A stretch of DNA of 64,000 bases from Pseudomonas monteilii (GCA_001534745.1 CP013997.1:62001-126000); one strand, 5' to 3'; counted from the stretch's first letter, positions 50,175 to 59,547 are shown. Numbers and translations: made by a program. The notes: generated from the sequence alone by a model not told the origin.

Positions 50175-51117
50175 GCATGACGTGCTGTGTTTCGGCGAAA
50201 CCATGGCCATGTTCGTCGCCGAGCAGACGGGCGACCTGGCCGGTGTGCAAGCCTTTACCAAGCGCATTGCCGGCGCGGACAGCAACGTGGCCATCGGGTT
50301 GGCGCGCCTCGGGTTTCGGGTGCGCTGGCTGAGCCGCGTGGGCGACGACTCCCTGGGCCGCTTCGTGCTGGCCAGCCTGCGCAACGAGGGCCTGGACTGC
50401 AGCCAGGTCGAGATCGACCGCGACCATCCCACGGGCTTCCAGCTCAAGAGCCGCTGCGATGACGGCAGCGATCCGGTGGTGGAGTATTTCCGCGCCAACT
50501 CCGCGGCCAGCAAGCTGTCGACGACGCAGTGCACGCCGGCCTTGCTCGATGCCCGTCACGTGCATGCGACGGGTATTCCACTGGCACTGTCGCCGAGCTG
50601 CCGGGCGCTGTCCCACGCCCTGGTGGAGCACATGCGCGAGGCCGGTCGCAGCATTTCCTTCGACCCGAACCTGCGCCCGTCGTTGTGGCCAGATCGCGAC
50701 ACCATGGTGCGCGAGGTCAACGCGCTGGCCATCAAGGCCCATTGGGTCCTGCCCGGCCTGGAGGAAGGCCGCCTGCTGACCGGTCAGCATCACGCGGCCG
50801 ACATCGCCGAGTTCTACCTGGACCACGGGGTGGAGCAAGTAGTAATCAAGCTGGGCGAGGAGGGTGCCTACTACCGTAACCGCCAGTCCCAAGGCGTCGT
50901 CGCGCCGGTCCCAGTGCCCAAGGTGATCGACACGGTCGGCGCCGGTGATGCGTTCGCCGTCGGTGTGGTCAGCGCGTTGCTCGAAGGTCTGTCTCTGGAT
51001 GAGGCGGTGGCCCGTGGCAACTGGTGCGGCAGCCGTGCCGTGCAGTCGCGCGGCGACATGGAAGGCCTGCCGACGCGCCACGAACTGGAGGCGCATTTTC
51101 TCCGTATAAGCGCCTGA
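50167..51117 (+). CDS. kguK: 2-ketogluconate kinase
   Basis: A 316-residue PfkB/ribokinase-family sugar kinase that phosphorylates 2-ketogluconate to 2-keto-6-phosphogluconate. AGADSNVAIGLARLGFRV near 38-55 and the C-terminal signature DTVGAGDAFAVG with the catalytic Asp are clear. The ATG at 50167 overlaps the kguE stop. It is followed by kguT after 55 nt. KDG kinase is the closest alternative, but the operon context supports KguK. Confidence 0.92.
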   Translation: MPEHDVLCFGETMAMFVAEQTGDLAGVQAFTKRIAGADSNVAIGLARLGFRVRWLSRVGDDSLGRFVLASLRNEGLDCSQVEIDRDHPTGFQLKSRCDDGSDPVVEYFRANSAASKLSTTQCTPALLDARHVHATGIPLALSPSCRALSHALVEHMREAGRSISFDPNLRPSLWPDRDTMVREVNALAIKAHWVLPGLEEGRLLTGQHHAADIAEFYLDHGVEQVVIKLGEEGAYYRNRQSQGVVAPVPVPKVIDTVGAGDAFAVGVVSALLEGLSLDEAVARGNWCGSRAVQSRGDMEGLPTRHELEAHFLRISA

Positions 51118-51144
51118 TCGCCGGATCGCCGGCCCTGTTGCGAC

Positions 51145-51152
51145 AAAAACAA
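51145..51152 (+). promoter_or_regulatory. Candidate Hfq/Crc A-rich motif before kguT
   Basis: AAAAACAA matches AANAANAA and sits just upstream of the kguT ribosome-binding site (CAGGAG). Pattern match only. Confidence 0.4.
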
Positions 51153-51172
51153 AAAGCTCAGGAGTACGATTC

Positions 51173-52465
51173 ATGCAGTCCACGACCCTTGCTCCACGCC
51201 GCTGGTGGTACATCATCCCCATCGCGTTCATCACCTACAGCCTGGCCTACCTGGACCGGGCCAACTATGGCTTCGCAGCTGCCTCGGGCATGGCTGACGA
51301 CCTGAAGATCACGCCCGCCCTGTCGTCCCTGCTGGGGGCGTTGTTCTTCCTCGGCTACTTCTTCTTCCAGGTGCCCGGCGCCATCTACGCCGAAAAGCGC
51401 AGCGTGAAGAAGCTGATCTTCGTCAGCCTCATTCTCTGGGGCAGCCTGGCCACCCTGACCGGGATGGTCAGCAACGTCTATCTGCTGATCGGCATCCGCT
51501 TCCTGCTGGGCGTGGTGGAAGCCGCGGTCATGCCGGCGATGCTGATCTACCTGTGCCACTGGTTCACCCGCGCCGAGCGCTCGCGGGCCAACACCTTCCT
51601 GATGCTGGGCAACCCCGTGACCATCCTGTGGATGTCGGTCGTGTCGGGCTACCTCATCAAGCACTACGACTGGCGCTGGATGTTCATCATCGAAGGCCTG
51701 CCGGCCGTGCTGTGGGCGTTCATCTGGTGGCGCCTGGTCGATGACCGCCCGGCCCAGGTCGGCTGGTTGAGCGCGCAGGAAAAAGCCAGCCTCGAGCAGG
51801 CCCTGGCCGCCGAACAGCAAGGCATCAAGCCGGTGAAGAACTACCGTGAGGCCTTCCGCTCACCGCAGGTCATCGTGCTGTCGATGCAGTACTTCTGCTG
51901 GAGCATCGGGGTGTACGGGTTCGTCCTGTGGCTGCCCTCGATCCTCAAGCAGGCGGCCAACGTCGATATCGTGACGGCCGGCTGGCTCGCCTCGGTGCCT
52001 TACCTGGCGGCGGTGATCGGCATGGTGGGGGTGTCCTGGGCCTCGGACCGCCTGCAGAAGCGCAAACGCTTCGTCTGGCCGCCGCTGCTGATCGCGGCCG
52101 TGGCGTTCTACGGGTCCTACGCGCTGGGCACCGAGCACTTCTGGCTGTCGTATGCGTTGCTGGTCATTGCCGGCGCCTGCATGTACGCCCCCTATGGCCC
52201 GTTCTTCGCGATCGTGCCCGAGATCCTGCCCAGCAACGTCGCAGGCGGGGCCATGGCGCTGATCAACAGCATGGGCGCGCTGGGGTCGTTCGGCGGTTCA
52301 TGGCTGGTGGGCTACCTCAACGGCGTCACCGGTGGGCCCGGCGCGTCGTACCTGTTCATGTCGGGCGCCCTGCTCACGGCCGTGGCGCTGACCGCCGTTC
52401 TGAAAACCTCGCACACGTCCAGCCGCACCAAGCGCGGCGGACCGCGTCTGGCCATGGGCCAATAG
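51173..52465 (+). CDS. kguT: 2-ketogluconate transporter (MFS, ACS family)
   Basis: A 430-residue 12-helix symporter of the anion:cation symporter branch of MFS. The typical N-terminal WYIIPIAFITYSLAYLDRANYGFA and helix-2 block FFLGYFFFQVPGAIYAEKRSVKK (motif A region) are present, and the central loop is short. It imports 2-ketogluconate formed in the periplasm. It lies between kguK and kguD, separated from kguD by only 9 nt. Confidence 0.92.
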   Translation: MQSTTLAPRRWWYIIPIAFITYSLAYLDRANYGFAAASGMADDLKITPALSSLLGALFFLGYFFFQVPGAIYAEKRSVKKLIFVSLILWGSLATLTGMVSNVYLLIGIRFLLGVVEAAVMPAMLIYLCHWFTRAERSRANTFLMLGNPVTILWMSVVSGYLIKHYDWRWMFIIEGLPAVLWAFIWWRLVDDRPAQVGWLSAQEKASLEQALAAEQQGIKPVKNYREAFRSPQVIVLSMQYFCWSIGVYGFVLWLPSILKQAANVDIVTAGWLASVPYLAAVIGMVGVSWASDRLQKRKRFVWPPLLIAAVAFYGSYALGTEHFWLSYALLVIAGACMYAPYGPFFAIVPEILPSNVAGGAMALINSMGALGSFGGSWLVGYLNGVTGGPGASYLFMSGALLTAVALTAVLKTSHTSSRTKRGGPRLAMGQ

Positions 52466-52474
52466 GAAGCTGTG

Positions 52475-53440
52475 ATGAAGAAACGAATCGTCCTGTACAA
52501 GCGTTTGTCCGATGCCCTACTCGCACGTCTGGAGGCGCAGGTCGACGTGACCTGGGTCGACATGACGGCGCCCGATGGCCTGGCGCGCCTGCGCGATGCC
52601 CTGCCCGGCGCGCAGGGGCTGCTCGGCGCCAGCCTGCGCCTGGACAGCCCGCTGCTCGACGCGGCGCCGGACCTCGAGGTGATCTCCAGCGTGTCGGTGG
52701 GCATCGACAACTACGACGTGCCTGACCTGACGCGCCGTGGCGTGATGCTCACCAACACCCCGGACGTGCTCACCGAAACCACCGCCGACACCGGGTTCGC
52801 CCTGATCCTGGCCACGGCGCGCCGGGTCGTGGAGCTGGCCGGGTGGGTGCGGGAGGGGCAGTGGAGCAAGAGCCTGGGGCCGTCGCATTTTGGCACCGAC
52901 GTGCACGGCAAGACGCTGGGTATCGTCGGCATGGGCCGTATTGGCGAAGCACTGGCACGACGCGGTGCGGCCGGGTTCGGCATGCGGGTGCTCTACCACA
53001 GTTCGCGGCCCAAGCCGGATGTCGATGCGCGGTACGGTGCGCAGTATCGCGACCTGGACGACCTGTTGGCCGAAGCCGACTACGTGTGCCTGACGGTGCC
53101 GTTGAATGCGAGCACTGAAGGCTTGATCGGCGCGCGGGAGCTGGCCTTGATGAAGCCCGACGCGATTCTGGTGAACATTGCCCGTGGCCGTGTCGTGGAC
53201 GAAGCGGCCCTGGTCGAAGCGCTGAAGGCACGGCGCATTCGCGGGGCGGGGCTGGATGTGTTCGTGCAGGAGCCGTTGTCTGTCGATTCACCTTTGCTCG
53301 GGCTGGACAACGTGGTGGCGACGCCGCATATCGGCTCGGCGACCCATGAGACCCGCGAGGCCATGGCCCGGTGTGCCGTAGACAATCTGCTGGAGGCGCT
53401 CGCGGGCAGGCGGCCGAAGAACTGGGTCAATGCGTGGTGA
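52475..53440 (+). CDS. kguD: 2-keto-6-phosphogluconate reductase
   Basis: A 321-residue D-isomer-specific 2-hydroxyacid dehydrogenase. NAD(P)-binding GIVGMGRIGEALARR is at about 150-164. The catalytic Arg (NIARGRVVDEAAL), Glu (QEPLSVDSPLL) and His (PHIGSATHETREAM) are all present. It reduces 2-keto-6-phosphogluconate to 6-phosphogluconate, which enters the Entner-Doudoroff route. ATG at 52475 preferred; a GTG one codon earlier is in frame. It is last in the kgu operon. Confidence 0.92.
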   Translation: MKKRIVLYKRLSDALLARLEAQVDVTWVDMTAPDGLARLRDALPGAQGLLGASLRLDSPLLDAAPDLEVISSVSVGIDNYDVPDLTRRGVMLTNTPDVLTETTADTGFALILATARRVVELAGWVREGQWSKSLGPSHFGTDVHGKTLGIVGMGRIGEALARRGAAGFGMRVLYHSSRPKPDVDARYGAQYRDLDDLLAEADYVCLTVPLNASTEGLIGARELALMKPDAILVNIARGRVVDEAALVEALKARRIRGAGLDVFVQEPLSVDSPLLGLDNVVATPHIGSATHETREAMARCAVDNLLEALAGRRPKNWVNAW

Positions 53441-53465
53441 GGTGAGAAGGGCGGTTCTGCAATCT

Positions 53466-53508
53466 GGAAAAACGCCAGGTGTGACCCAGTGAAAGTCACT
53501 CTGGCGTT
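53466..53508 (-). terminator. Intrinsic terminator after yifB
   Basis: A long hairpin, AACGCCAG...GTGAC paired with GTCAC...CTGGCGTT (53471-53508), which on the - strand runs into TTTTTCC. It lies about 90 nt beyond the yifB stop and between convergent kguD and yifB; on the + strand it lacks a T-run. Confidence 0.75.
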
Positions 53509-53599
53509 CGATGAGTCATCTATGGGCTGTAGTGCCTGATCTTTGGTTGCACTGTCCAGTGCTGGGTTTTGGCAGGGGGCTGTCGATTTGCCTTTGAAC

Positions 53600-55093
53600 T
53601 CAACTCCCCGGCCGATACTGCAGCGCCTCCGCCAGATGAGCCCGCCCGATCGCCTCCACCCGCTCCAGATCGGCCAGCGTCCGCGCCACCTTGAGCAACC
53701 GATGCGCCGCCCGCAGCGACAACGTCAGTCGCTCGCAGGCGCCTTCGAGCCAACGCTGATCGTCCTCGGTCAACGCGCAATGCCGCCGCAGCTTGTCCAG
53801 CGTGAGAAACGCATTGGCACAGCCCTGTCGCTTTTGTTGTACCTCGCGCGCTTCGGCGACGCGCTGGGCCACGCTGGCGCTGGTTTCACCATCGGAACTG
53901 GTGTCGAGCACGGTGGCTTCGCGGGCCACGGTCAGGTGCAGGTCGATGCGGTCGAGCAGGGGGCCGGAGAGCTTGTTGCGGTAGCGCTGGATCTGGTCCG
54001 GGCTGCACCGGCAGCGACCGGTCGGGTCGCCGAAGTAGCCGCAAGGGCAGGGGTTCATGGCGGCGACCAGTTGGAAACGCGCCGGGAAGCGCACCTTGTC
54101 CTTGGCTCGGGCGATCACGATTTCACCCGACTCCAACGGCTCGCGCAGCACTTCCAGCACGCGGCGCTCGAACTCGGGCAGCTCGTCCAGAAACAGCACG
54201 CCATGGTGGGCCAGGGTGATCTCGCCAGGGCGTGGCCGACTGCCGCCACCCACCAGCGCCGGCCCGGACGCAGAGTGATGCGGATGCCGGAAGGGCCGTT
54301 GCGGCCAGTGGTTCAGGGGTGTACGACCGCTGACCGACTGGATGGCCGCCACCTCGAGCGCCTCGCGTTCGTCCAGCGGCGGCAGCAACCCAGGCAAGCG
54401 GCTGGCCAACAGCGTCTTGCCCGTGCCAGGCGGGCCGGTGAACAGCAGGTTGTGAGCGCCAGCCGCGGCGACCAACAGCGCACGCTTGGCCGCCAGCTGG
54501 CCCTGCACCTCGCTGAGGTCGGGGTAAGGCCGGCTTTCCAGCAGCAGCCCGTTGGCAGCGTAGGGCGGCAGCGGCAGTTGCCCGTTCAGGTGCGCGACCA
54601 ACTCTTGCAGGTGCCCCACCGCATACACCACCAGGCCACTGGCCAGGCTGGCTTCCTCGGCATTCTCGCGAGGCACCACCAACGCCCGCCCGGCCTCACG
54701 CGCGGCCAGCGCGGCGGGCAGCACGCCCTGCACCGGCCGCAGTGCGCCGGACAGGGCCAGCTCGCCCAGGCATTCGAAGTCGTTTAAGGTCGCCACCGGC
54801 ACTTGGCCGTTGGCGGCCAGGATGCCCAGGGCAATGGCCAGGTCGTAGCGCCCGCCATCCTTGGGCAGGTCGGCAGGCGCCAGGCTCTGGGTAATGCGCC
54901 GAGCGGGGTAGTCCAGCCCGGAGTTGACGATGGCGCTGCGCACCCGGTCCTTGCTCTCCTTGACCGTTGCTTCGGGCAGGCCGACCAGCGTGAGTGCGGG
55001 CAGGCCGTTGGCGAGGTGGGTTTCGACGCTGACGTGGGGCGCGGTCACACCGACCTGGGCGCGACTGTGGACAAGGGCGAGGGACATGGACAC
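53600..55093 (-). CDS. comM: YifB/ComM family Mg-chelatase-like AAA+ ATPase
   Basis: A 497-residue protein. An N-terminal ribosomal-S5/Lon-like domain (1-180) is followed by an AAA+ core: Walker A TGPPGTGKTLLASRLPG (about 217), Walker B GVLFLDELPEF, and zinc-like cysteines in CPCGYFGDPTGRCRC. The C-terminal helical Mg-chelatase part has RLTLSLRAAHRLLKVARTLADL. ComM homologues act as branch-migration helicases in natural transformation; YifB is the usual name in Pseudomonas. Length is normal. Confidence 0.93.
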   Translation of the reverse strand: MSMSLALVHSRAQVGVTAPHVSVETHLANGLPALTLVGLPEATVKESKDRVRSAIVNSGLDYPARRITQSLAPADLPKDGGRYDLAIALGILAANGQVPVATLNDFECLGELALSGALRPVQGVLPAALAAREAGRALVVPRENAEEASLASGLVVYAVGHLQELVAHLNGQLPLPPYAANGLLLESRPYPDLSEVQGQLAAKRALLVAAAGAHNLLFTGPPGTGKTLLASRLPGLLPPLDEREALEVAAIQSVSGRTPLNHWPQRPFRHPHHSASGPALVGGGSRPRPGEITLAHHGVLFLDELPEFERRVLEVLREPLESGEIVIARAKDKVRFPARFQLVAAMNPCPCGYFGDPTGRCRCSPDQIQRYRNKLSGPLLDRIDLHLTVAREATVLDTSSDGETSASVAQRVAEAREVQQKRQGCANAFLTLDKLRRHCALTEDDQRWLEGACERLTLSLRAAHRLLKVARTLADLERVEAIGRAHLAEALQYRPGS

Positions 55094-55280
55094 TCCGTGT
55101 TCGCTGGGCTGAGGCCGCGTCCTGCGGCTGGAGGAAGGATAGCGAGGGTGACGGAGGGGTGGTGGGGGAGAGTGCGACTGGATTTTACTGGTGATGAAGT
55201 GGAACTAGGAAAAACCATGTGAAGATGAAATGACAGGCGTCATTCAGTTGTTTCCAGGCGGTGCTCCAAAACCACCGAAC

Positions 55281-56138
55281 CTAAGCGTCCTCATGCACCT
55301 CCTCGCCTACAAGATCGCCATCAGCGTTCGGCATGGCCTCGCCAGCTTGTTCAGCGGGAATATCGGCCGTCTTCTGATGTTCGAGGCCGCTGCCCGGCAG
55401 CAGGACATTTGCCAGGCGATCCGAAAAATATTTGTCAAAAGGCTCGAGTTCTGGATACTCCTCCGGCGCCACCAGGTGGGCCGTCAGTCGTCCCACAAGA
55501 CCGCACATCCAATCTGCGCATTGAATGGTCTGGAACAGGTGGCTTTCAGCCTGAATAGGCGGTTCGATCAGAGTCCGACACTTCTCCGTCTGGTCTTCAA
55601 ACATCGCCAGGGTGCATACCTCGACGTTCGTCTCACGCCACTCGTTCCCAGCGCGCTGCTCATCGAGCATTACCATGAAAGTAGAGCTCGTCTTGGCGCA
55701 GAAACGGTCGATCTTGCGCACCGATTGTAGAAGCTGTCTTTTGAACGTCTCAGTAGAGTCGTGGGCATCAGGGTCGATGGTCTTATGCTCGCCTGTGTAG
55801 AACACATAGCCGCCAATCTTGTGGATATGGTTAAGGAGGCGGAACGTGGAGCGACGAAGGCTTTCATAGTGCTCAACGTTGCGAAGTGCATAAAGCTGAG
55901 AGCCTTTTTTTTCCCATCGCCAAGCCGGTAGGCCTTCAGGGTTCTTGTGCTTCAGGTCGAATGCCAGTAGCTGGCACTTCAGCTTGTAGAAGTAGATGGC
56001 GAACTCGCGGATTTCGGTGGCCGGGACCACCAAGCCAGCGAAGCCAAAGGCAGGGTGTGTTCTGTACTTAGGATGGTTGCGCGAGACGTACTGGCCAACG
56101 TGCCCGAATTCGTCCAGATACGCGACGTAATGCGTCAT
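55281..56138 (-). CDS. DUF3800 domain protein
   Basis: A 285-residue protein with the DUF3800 hallmarks: N-terminal YLDEFGHVG with two acidic residues (Asp9, Glu10), a central RxxSTF-like region, a conserved MLDEQRAG segment near 158 and a C-terminal QTIQCADWMCGLVGR, where the family usually has QxADxxxG. The pattern of acids suggests an RNase H-like or other metal-dependent nuclease fold (inference). The gene and its upstream sequence are visibly poorer in GC than neighbours, so recent acquisition is likely. No partner gene is adjacent. Confidence 0.82.
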   Translation of the reverse strand: MTHYVAYLDEFGHVGQYVSRNHPKYRTHPAFGFAGLVVPATEIREFAIYFYKLKCQLLAFDLKHKNPEGLPAWRWEKKGSQLYALRNVEHYESLRRSTFRLLNHIHKIGGYVFYTGEHKTIDPDAHDSTETFKRQLLQSVRKIDRFCAKTSSTFMVMLDEQRAGNEWRETNVEVCTLAMFEDQTEKCRTLIEPPIQAESHLFQTIQCADWMCGLVGRLTAHLVAPEEYPELEPFDKYFSDRLANVLLPGSGLEHQKTADIPAEQAGEAMPNADGDLVGEEVHEDA

Positions 56139-56577
56139 CGCTACTAGATTCCTTTACCTCAGAAACACGAAAACCCGCTGCTTTCGCTAGGCGGGTCTCG
56201 GAAGGTAGGCACAAGCGTTCCCACTTATGCGTTGAGACGAAATGTAAGGGCGGCTAACGCAGACGTCAACCAAAATCCTGGTCTTCTATCACGTTTTCGT
56301 GAACCTGCTAAAAGGAAAGCTCCGACCCTTAGGCGAAGCACCAGAGGCCCACCTTCTTGAACGTTGCTGCCGTCCCCGGCTGTGCTCTATATGAAGAAAT
56401 ATCCCGCTTCATCGCCCGTCTACCCACGCCGGGCACGTTTTTCGTTGAAGAGGTCCTTCCGGGGCCTGGTCTCGACAGCGTGAAGCCTGCTGCGGCCTTG
56501 GCCAGAGCATGCAAGGGTCCCCTGCGCAGATCGCTGCTGGTAGGCTGTGGCCATCATGACGACGGCGAATTCATCGG
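56139..56577. other. Intergenic region around the DUF3800 promoter
   Basis: About 440 bp. The first part holds a hairpin in the DUF3800 leader: on the - strand GACCCGCC, a loop and GCGGGTTTTC (near 56166-56200), like a leader terminator. Another perfect hairpin, TCACG-TTTT-CGTGA, is at 56289-56302. Short frames here (for example a TTG-initiated one ending at 56581) have no recognisable homologue and I do not call them. Confidence 0.5.
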
Positions 56578-56871
56578 ATGAAACCCGTACAGCGTTCTCT
56601 GAAGACCTTTTTCTCTACCAGCATCCTGGGTTTCATCCTCATGGGATGCATCGCCGGCGGGTGCGCGTCGTTCTTCATCTATGAATGGGTCGATGCCCTG
56701 CTCAGTGGTGTCCATGTGATCCACGTGCGCGGCAGACCCACGAAGGTGTTGACCCTCGACGGCTCGGCGGGTGCCTACTGGTTGTCCATGCTCTTCGAGG
56801 CGCTGAGGATCGCCCTGCTGGTGGGGGCGGCCTGGCTCTCGTTCTTCGCGGCGCGATTGTGTCGGAAGTGA
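56578..56871 (+). CDS. Small membrane protein of unknown function
   Basis: A 97-residue protein with two hydrophobic segments: about 13-36 (TSILGFILMGCIAGGCASFFIY) and about 70-92 (SMLFEALRIALLVGAAWLSFFAA), joined by a charged loop. It looks like a two-helix inner-membrane protein. An AGGATG context gives a weak start. I do not recognise the family. It lies alone between the DUF3800 gene and the pentonate cluster. Confidence 0.55.
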   Translation: MKPVQRSLKTFFSTSILGFILMGCIAGGCASFFIYEWVDALLSGVHVIHVRGRPTKVLTLDGSAGAYWLSMLFEALRIALLVGAAWLSFFAARLCRK

Positions 56872-56956
56872 GCGCGCCAGGCGCTGTCGAGTCGCGTTTG
56901 CCGACCTGCGTACCTGGAAGGGCAAGACAGGCCGGCGACTCGCGTGCCGTTGGGCC

Positions 56957-58531
56957 TCAGCTCAACGCCTCACGGCTGTGCTCGCCATCGACCAGCCGTT
57001 GCAGGCCCAGGGGGTTGGCGTTCTGCAACGCCGGGGGCAGCAGCGCGTCCGGGTAGTCCTGATAGCACACCGGGCGCAGGAAGCGGTCGATGGCCAGGGT
57101 GCCGACCGACGTGCCACGGGCATCGGAGGTGGCAGGGTAAGGGCCGCCATGCACCATGGCGTCACAGACTTCGACCCCGGTCGGGTAGCCGTTGACCAGC
57201 AGACGCCCCGCCTTGCGCTCCAGCACCGGTACCAGAGGCGCGAAGCGCTGCAGGTCCTGGGGTTCGGCGATCAGGGTCACGGTCAGTTGCCCGTGCAGCG
57301 CGTCCAGCGCCTGGCGCAGCTCGGCCTCGTTCGCCACTTCCACGATGACGGTCGTCGGGCCGAAGACTTCCTCCTGCAACAACGCATCGCCCTGGAGCAA
57401 CAGGCTGACGTCGGCCTTGAACAGCTGCGCACGGGCCTCGTTGCCTGCCTGTTCGGCACCGGCCAGGTGCTGCACGCCGGGATGCTGCATCAGGCGCTGC
57501 ACACCGCCGCTGTAGCTGCGCAGGGTGCCGGCGTTGAGCAGGGTCTGGCCGGCCTGGTCCGCCAGGTGCGCACCGAGCGCGCTGACGAAGCCGTCGAAGG
57601 CCTCGCCCGCCAGGCCGATGATCAGGCCGGGGTTGGTGCAGAACTGCCCAGCGCCCAGCACCACCGACGCAGCCAGTTCCTGGGCGATCCGGTCACCTCG
57701 GGCCTGCAAGGCCTCGGGCAGGACCAGCACCGGGTTGATGCTGCTCATCTCGGCGAACACCGGAATCGGCTGCGGGCGTGCGGCGGCCAGGTCGCAGAGG
57801 GCGCGACCGCCCTTGAGCGAACCGGTGAAGCCTACCGCCTGGATCGCCGGGTGGCGCACCAGCGCTTCGCCGACCCCGCCGCCGTAGATCATGTTGAACA
57901 CCCCGGGCGGCATGTCGGTGGCCACGGCGGCGCGCTGGATGGCCTCGGCCACCTGTTCGGCGGTGGCCATGTGGCCGCTGTGCGCCTTGACCACCACCGG
58001 GCAGCCGGCGGCCAGCGCAGCGGCGGTATCGCCGCCTGCGGTGGAGAAGGCCAACGGGAAGTTGCTGGCACCGAACACCGCCACCGGGCCGACGCCGGTG
58101 CGGTACTGGCGCAGGTCGGGTCGGGGCATTGGCTGGCGCTGGGGTTGCGCGCGGTCGATACGGGCCCCCAGGTAATCGCCGCGGCGCAAGACCTTGGCGA
58201 ACAGGCGCATCTGATGGCTGGTGCGGCTGCGCTCACCCTGGATACGGGCAGCGGGCAGGGCGGTTTCACGGCATACGATGGCGACGAAGGTATCGTCCAG
58301 GGCGTCGAGCTGATCGGCGATGGCGTCGAGGAACTGGGCGCGCCGCGCCGGGGCCAGGCCGTTGTAGGTCAGGAAGGCGGCTTCGGCCGCTTCGGCTGCC
58401 GCGGCGACTTCTTCAGGTGTGGCCTGGACGAAGGTCTGGGGCAGGGCCTCGCCGGTGCGGGCATCGAGGCTCTGCAAGGTGACGGTGCCGGCGCCGATGC
58501 GCTGGCCGCCGATGAACTGGCGTGCGGACAT
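56957..58531 (-). CDS. 2,5-dioxovalerate (alpha-ketoglutaric semialdehyde) dehydrogenase
   Basis: A 524-residue aldehyde dehydrogenase of the KGSADH group. General base Glu261 in FAEMSSINPV and catalytic Cys298 in GQFCTNPGL; NADP-pocket region FGASNFPLAFS and FTGSLKGGR. The GQFCTNPG and AEMSSINP variants are typical of 2-oxoglutarate semialdehyde dehydrogenases and differ from ordinary ALDH. It catalyses the last step from pentonates or hexarates to 2-oxoglutarate. It lies 26 nt downstream of the FAH-fold gene on the same strand. Confidence 0.88.
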   Translation of the reverse strand: MSARQFIGGQRIGAGTVTLQSLDARTGEALPQTFVQATPEEVAAAAEAAEAAFLTYNGLAPARRAQFLDAIADQLDALDDTFVAIVCRETALPAARIQGERSRTSHQMRLFAKVLRRGDYLGARIDRAQPQRQPMPRPDLRQYRTGVGPVAVFGASNFPLAFSTAGGDTAAALAAGCPVVVKAHSGHMATAEQVAEAIQRAAVATDMPPGVFNMIYGGGVGEALVRHPAIQAVGFTGSLKGGRALCDLAAARPQPIPVFAEMSSINPVLVLPEALQARGDRIAQELAASVVLGAGQFCTNPGLIIGLAGEAFDGFVSALGAHLADQAGQTLLNAGTLRSYSGGVQRLMQHPGVQHLAGAEQAGNEARAQLFKADVSLLLQGDALLQEEVFGPTTVIVEVANEAELRQALDALHGQLTVTLIAEPQDLQRFAPLVPVLERKAGRLLVNGYPTGVEVCDAMVHGGPYPATSDARGTSVGTLAIDRFLRPVCYQDYPDALLPPALQNANPLGLQRLVDGEHSREALS

Positions 58532-58557
58532 GGTGAACTCCTGTGAAGACGAGTGGC

Positions 58558-59547
58558 TTAGAGGCTTTTCACGAGACCCGGCCGAACCTGCTCGGGCAGG
58601 GCGACGATGCCGTTGCGCAGCGGCTGGCCAAAGGCGTCCAGGCTGATCTCGAAGGTGTCGCCGGGACGTGCCTGGATGCCGTCGGCGAACGACAGCGTGG
58701 CAGTGCCGAAGTAGTGCACGTGGATGTCGCCGGGGCGCAGGAACTGGCGGTACTTGAAGTGGTGGAACTCGAGGTTCTCGAAGCTGTGGCACATGTTCTG
58801 CTGGCCGCTGAGGAACGGCTTGGACCACAGCGTCTGGCCGTCGCGCAGGATCCGGCTGGTGCCTTCCAGGTGCGGCGGCAGGGCGCCGACGCGCAGTTCC
58901 GGGCCGAAGCTGCAGGCGCGCAGCTTGGAATGGGCCAGGTACAGGTAGTTGCGGCGCTCCATGACGTGGTCGGAGAACTCGTTACCCAGGGCATAGCCCA
59001 GCCGCACCGGGGTGCCGTCGTCGTCGATCAGGTACAGACCGACCAGTTCCGGCTCTTCGCCAGCGTCCTCGGCGAAGGCCGGCAGGGGCAGGTCGCCGCC
59101 CGGGCGCACGACGATGCCGCCATCGCCCTTGTAGAACCACTCGGGTTGCGCGCCGACTTCGCCTGCGGGCGGTTGGCCGCCCTCCAGGCCCCACTGGAAC
59201 ATGCGCAGGCTGTCGGTCACCGCGCCCTCGGCCTGCTGCTGGTGCATCTTGTCGCGGGTGGCGGCGCTGCCCAGGTGGGTCAGGCCGGTGCCGGTCACCA
59301 GGCAGTGGGCCGGGTCCGGATGGTCGAGGGGCGGCAGGACGCGCCCTTCCGCCAGCAGGGCCAGGTAGTCATGGGCAGCGCCAAGGCCGCAAGCCTCGAC
59401 TTCACCCACCAGGTCGCGCCCGGCGGCGATGGCCCGCACGGCCAGCTCGCGGGTGCTGTGGATGCCTTGGACTTCCAGGGCGCGTTCGCCTTCCACCACG
59501 CCCACGCGGCGTTCGCCGGCGGCCGTTTCGAATTGGATCAATCGCAT
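58558..59547 (-). CDS. FAH-fold AraD1/GguC family protein, candidate 2-keto-3-deoxypentonate dehydratase
   Basis: A 329-residue protein of the fumarylacetoacetate hydrolase-related AraD1/GguC group. GTGLTHLGSAATRDKM near 91-106, YALGNEFSDHVMERRNYLYLAHSK around 195-218 and RPGDIHVHYFGTATLSFADG near 275 carry the metal-binding acids of this fold. In the cluster it lies between the KGSA dehydrogenase and the transporter. FAH-fold enzymes that act on 2-keto-3-deoxypentonates are known, and no DHDPS-type dehydratase is present here, so a dehydratase role is likely (inference). Confidence 0.8.
   Translation of the reverse strand: MRLIQFETAAGERRVGVVEGERALEVQGIHSTRELAVRAIAAGRDLVGEVEACGLGAAHDYLALLAEGRVLPPLDHPDPAHCLVTGTGLTHLGSAATRDKMHQQQAEGAVTDSLRMFQWGLEGGQPPAGEVGAQPEWFYKGDGGIVVRPGGDLPLPAFAEDAGEEPELVGLYLIDDDGTPVRLGYALGNEFSDHVMERRNYLYLAHSKLRACSFGPELRVGALPPHLEGTSRILRDGQTLWSKPFLSGQQNMCHSFENLEFHHFKYRQFLRPGDIHVHYFGTATLSFADGIQARPGDTFEISLDAFGQPLRNGIVALPEQVRPGLVKSL

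Noticed and set aside
56357..56581. 74-residue TTG-initiated frame ending in ATGA overlap with the small membrane protein gene
   Set aside because: No ribosome-binding site, no recognisable homologue, low-complexity composition.
55281..56871. DUF3800 gene and small membrane protein considered as a defence or toxin-antitoxin module
   Set aside because: They are convergent-opposed with 440 bp between them, have no shared promoter and no recognisable partner domain.
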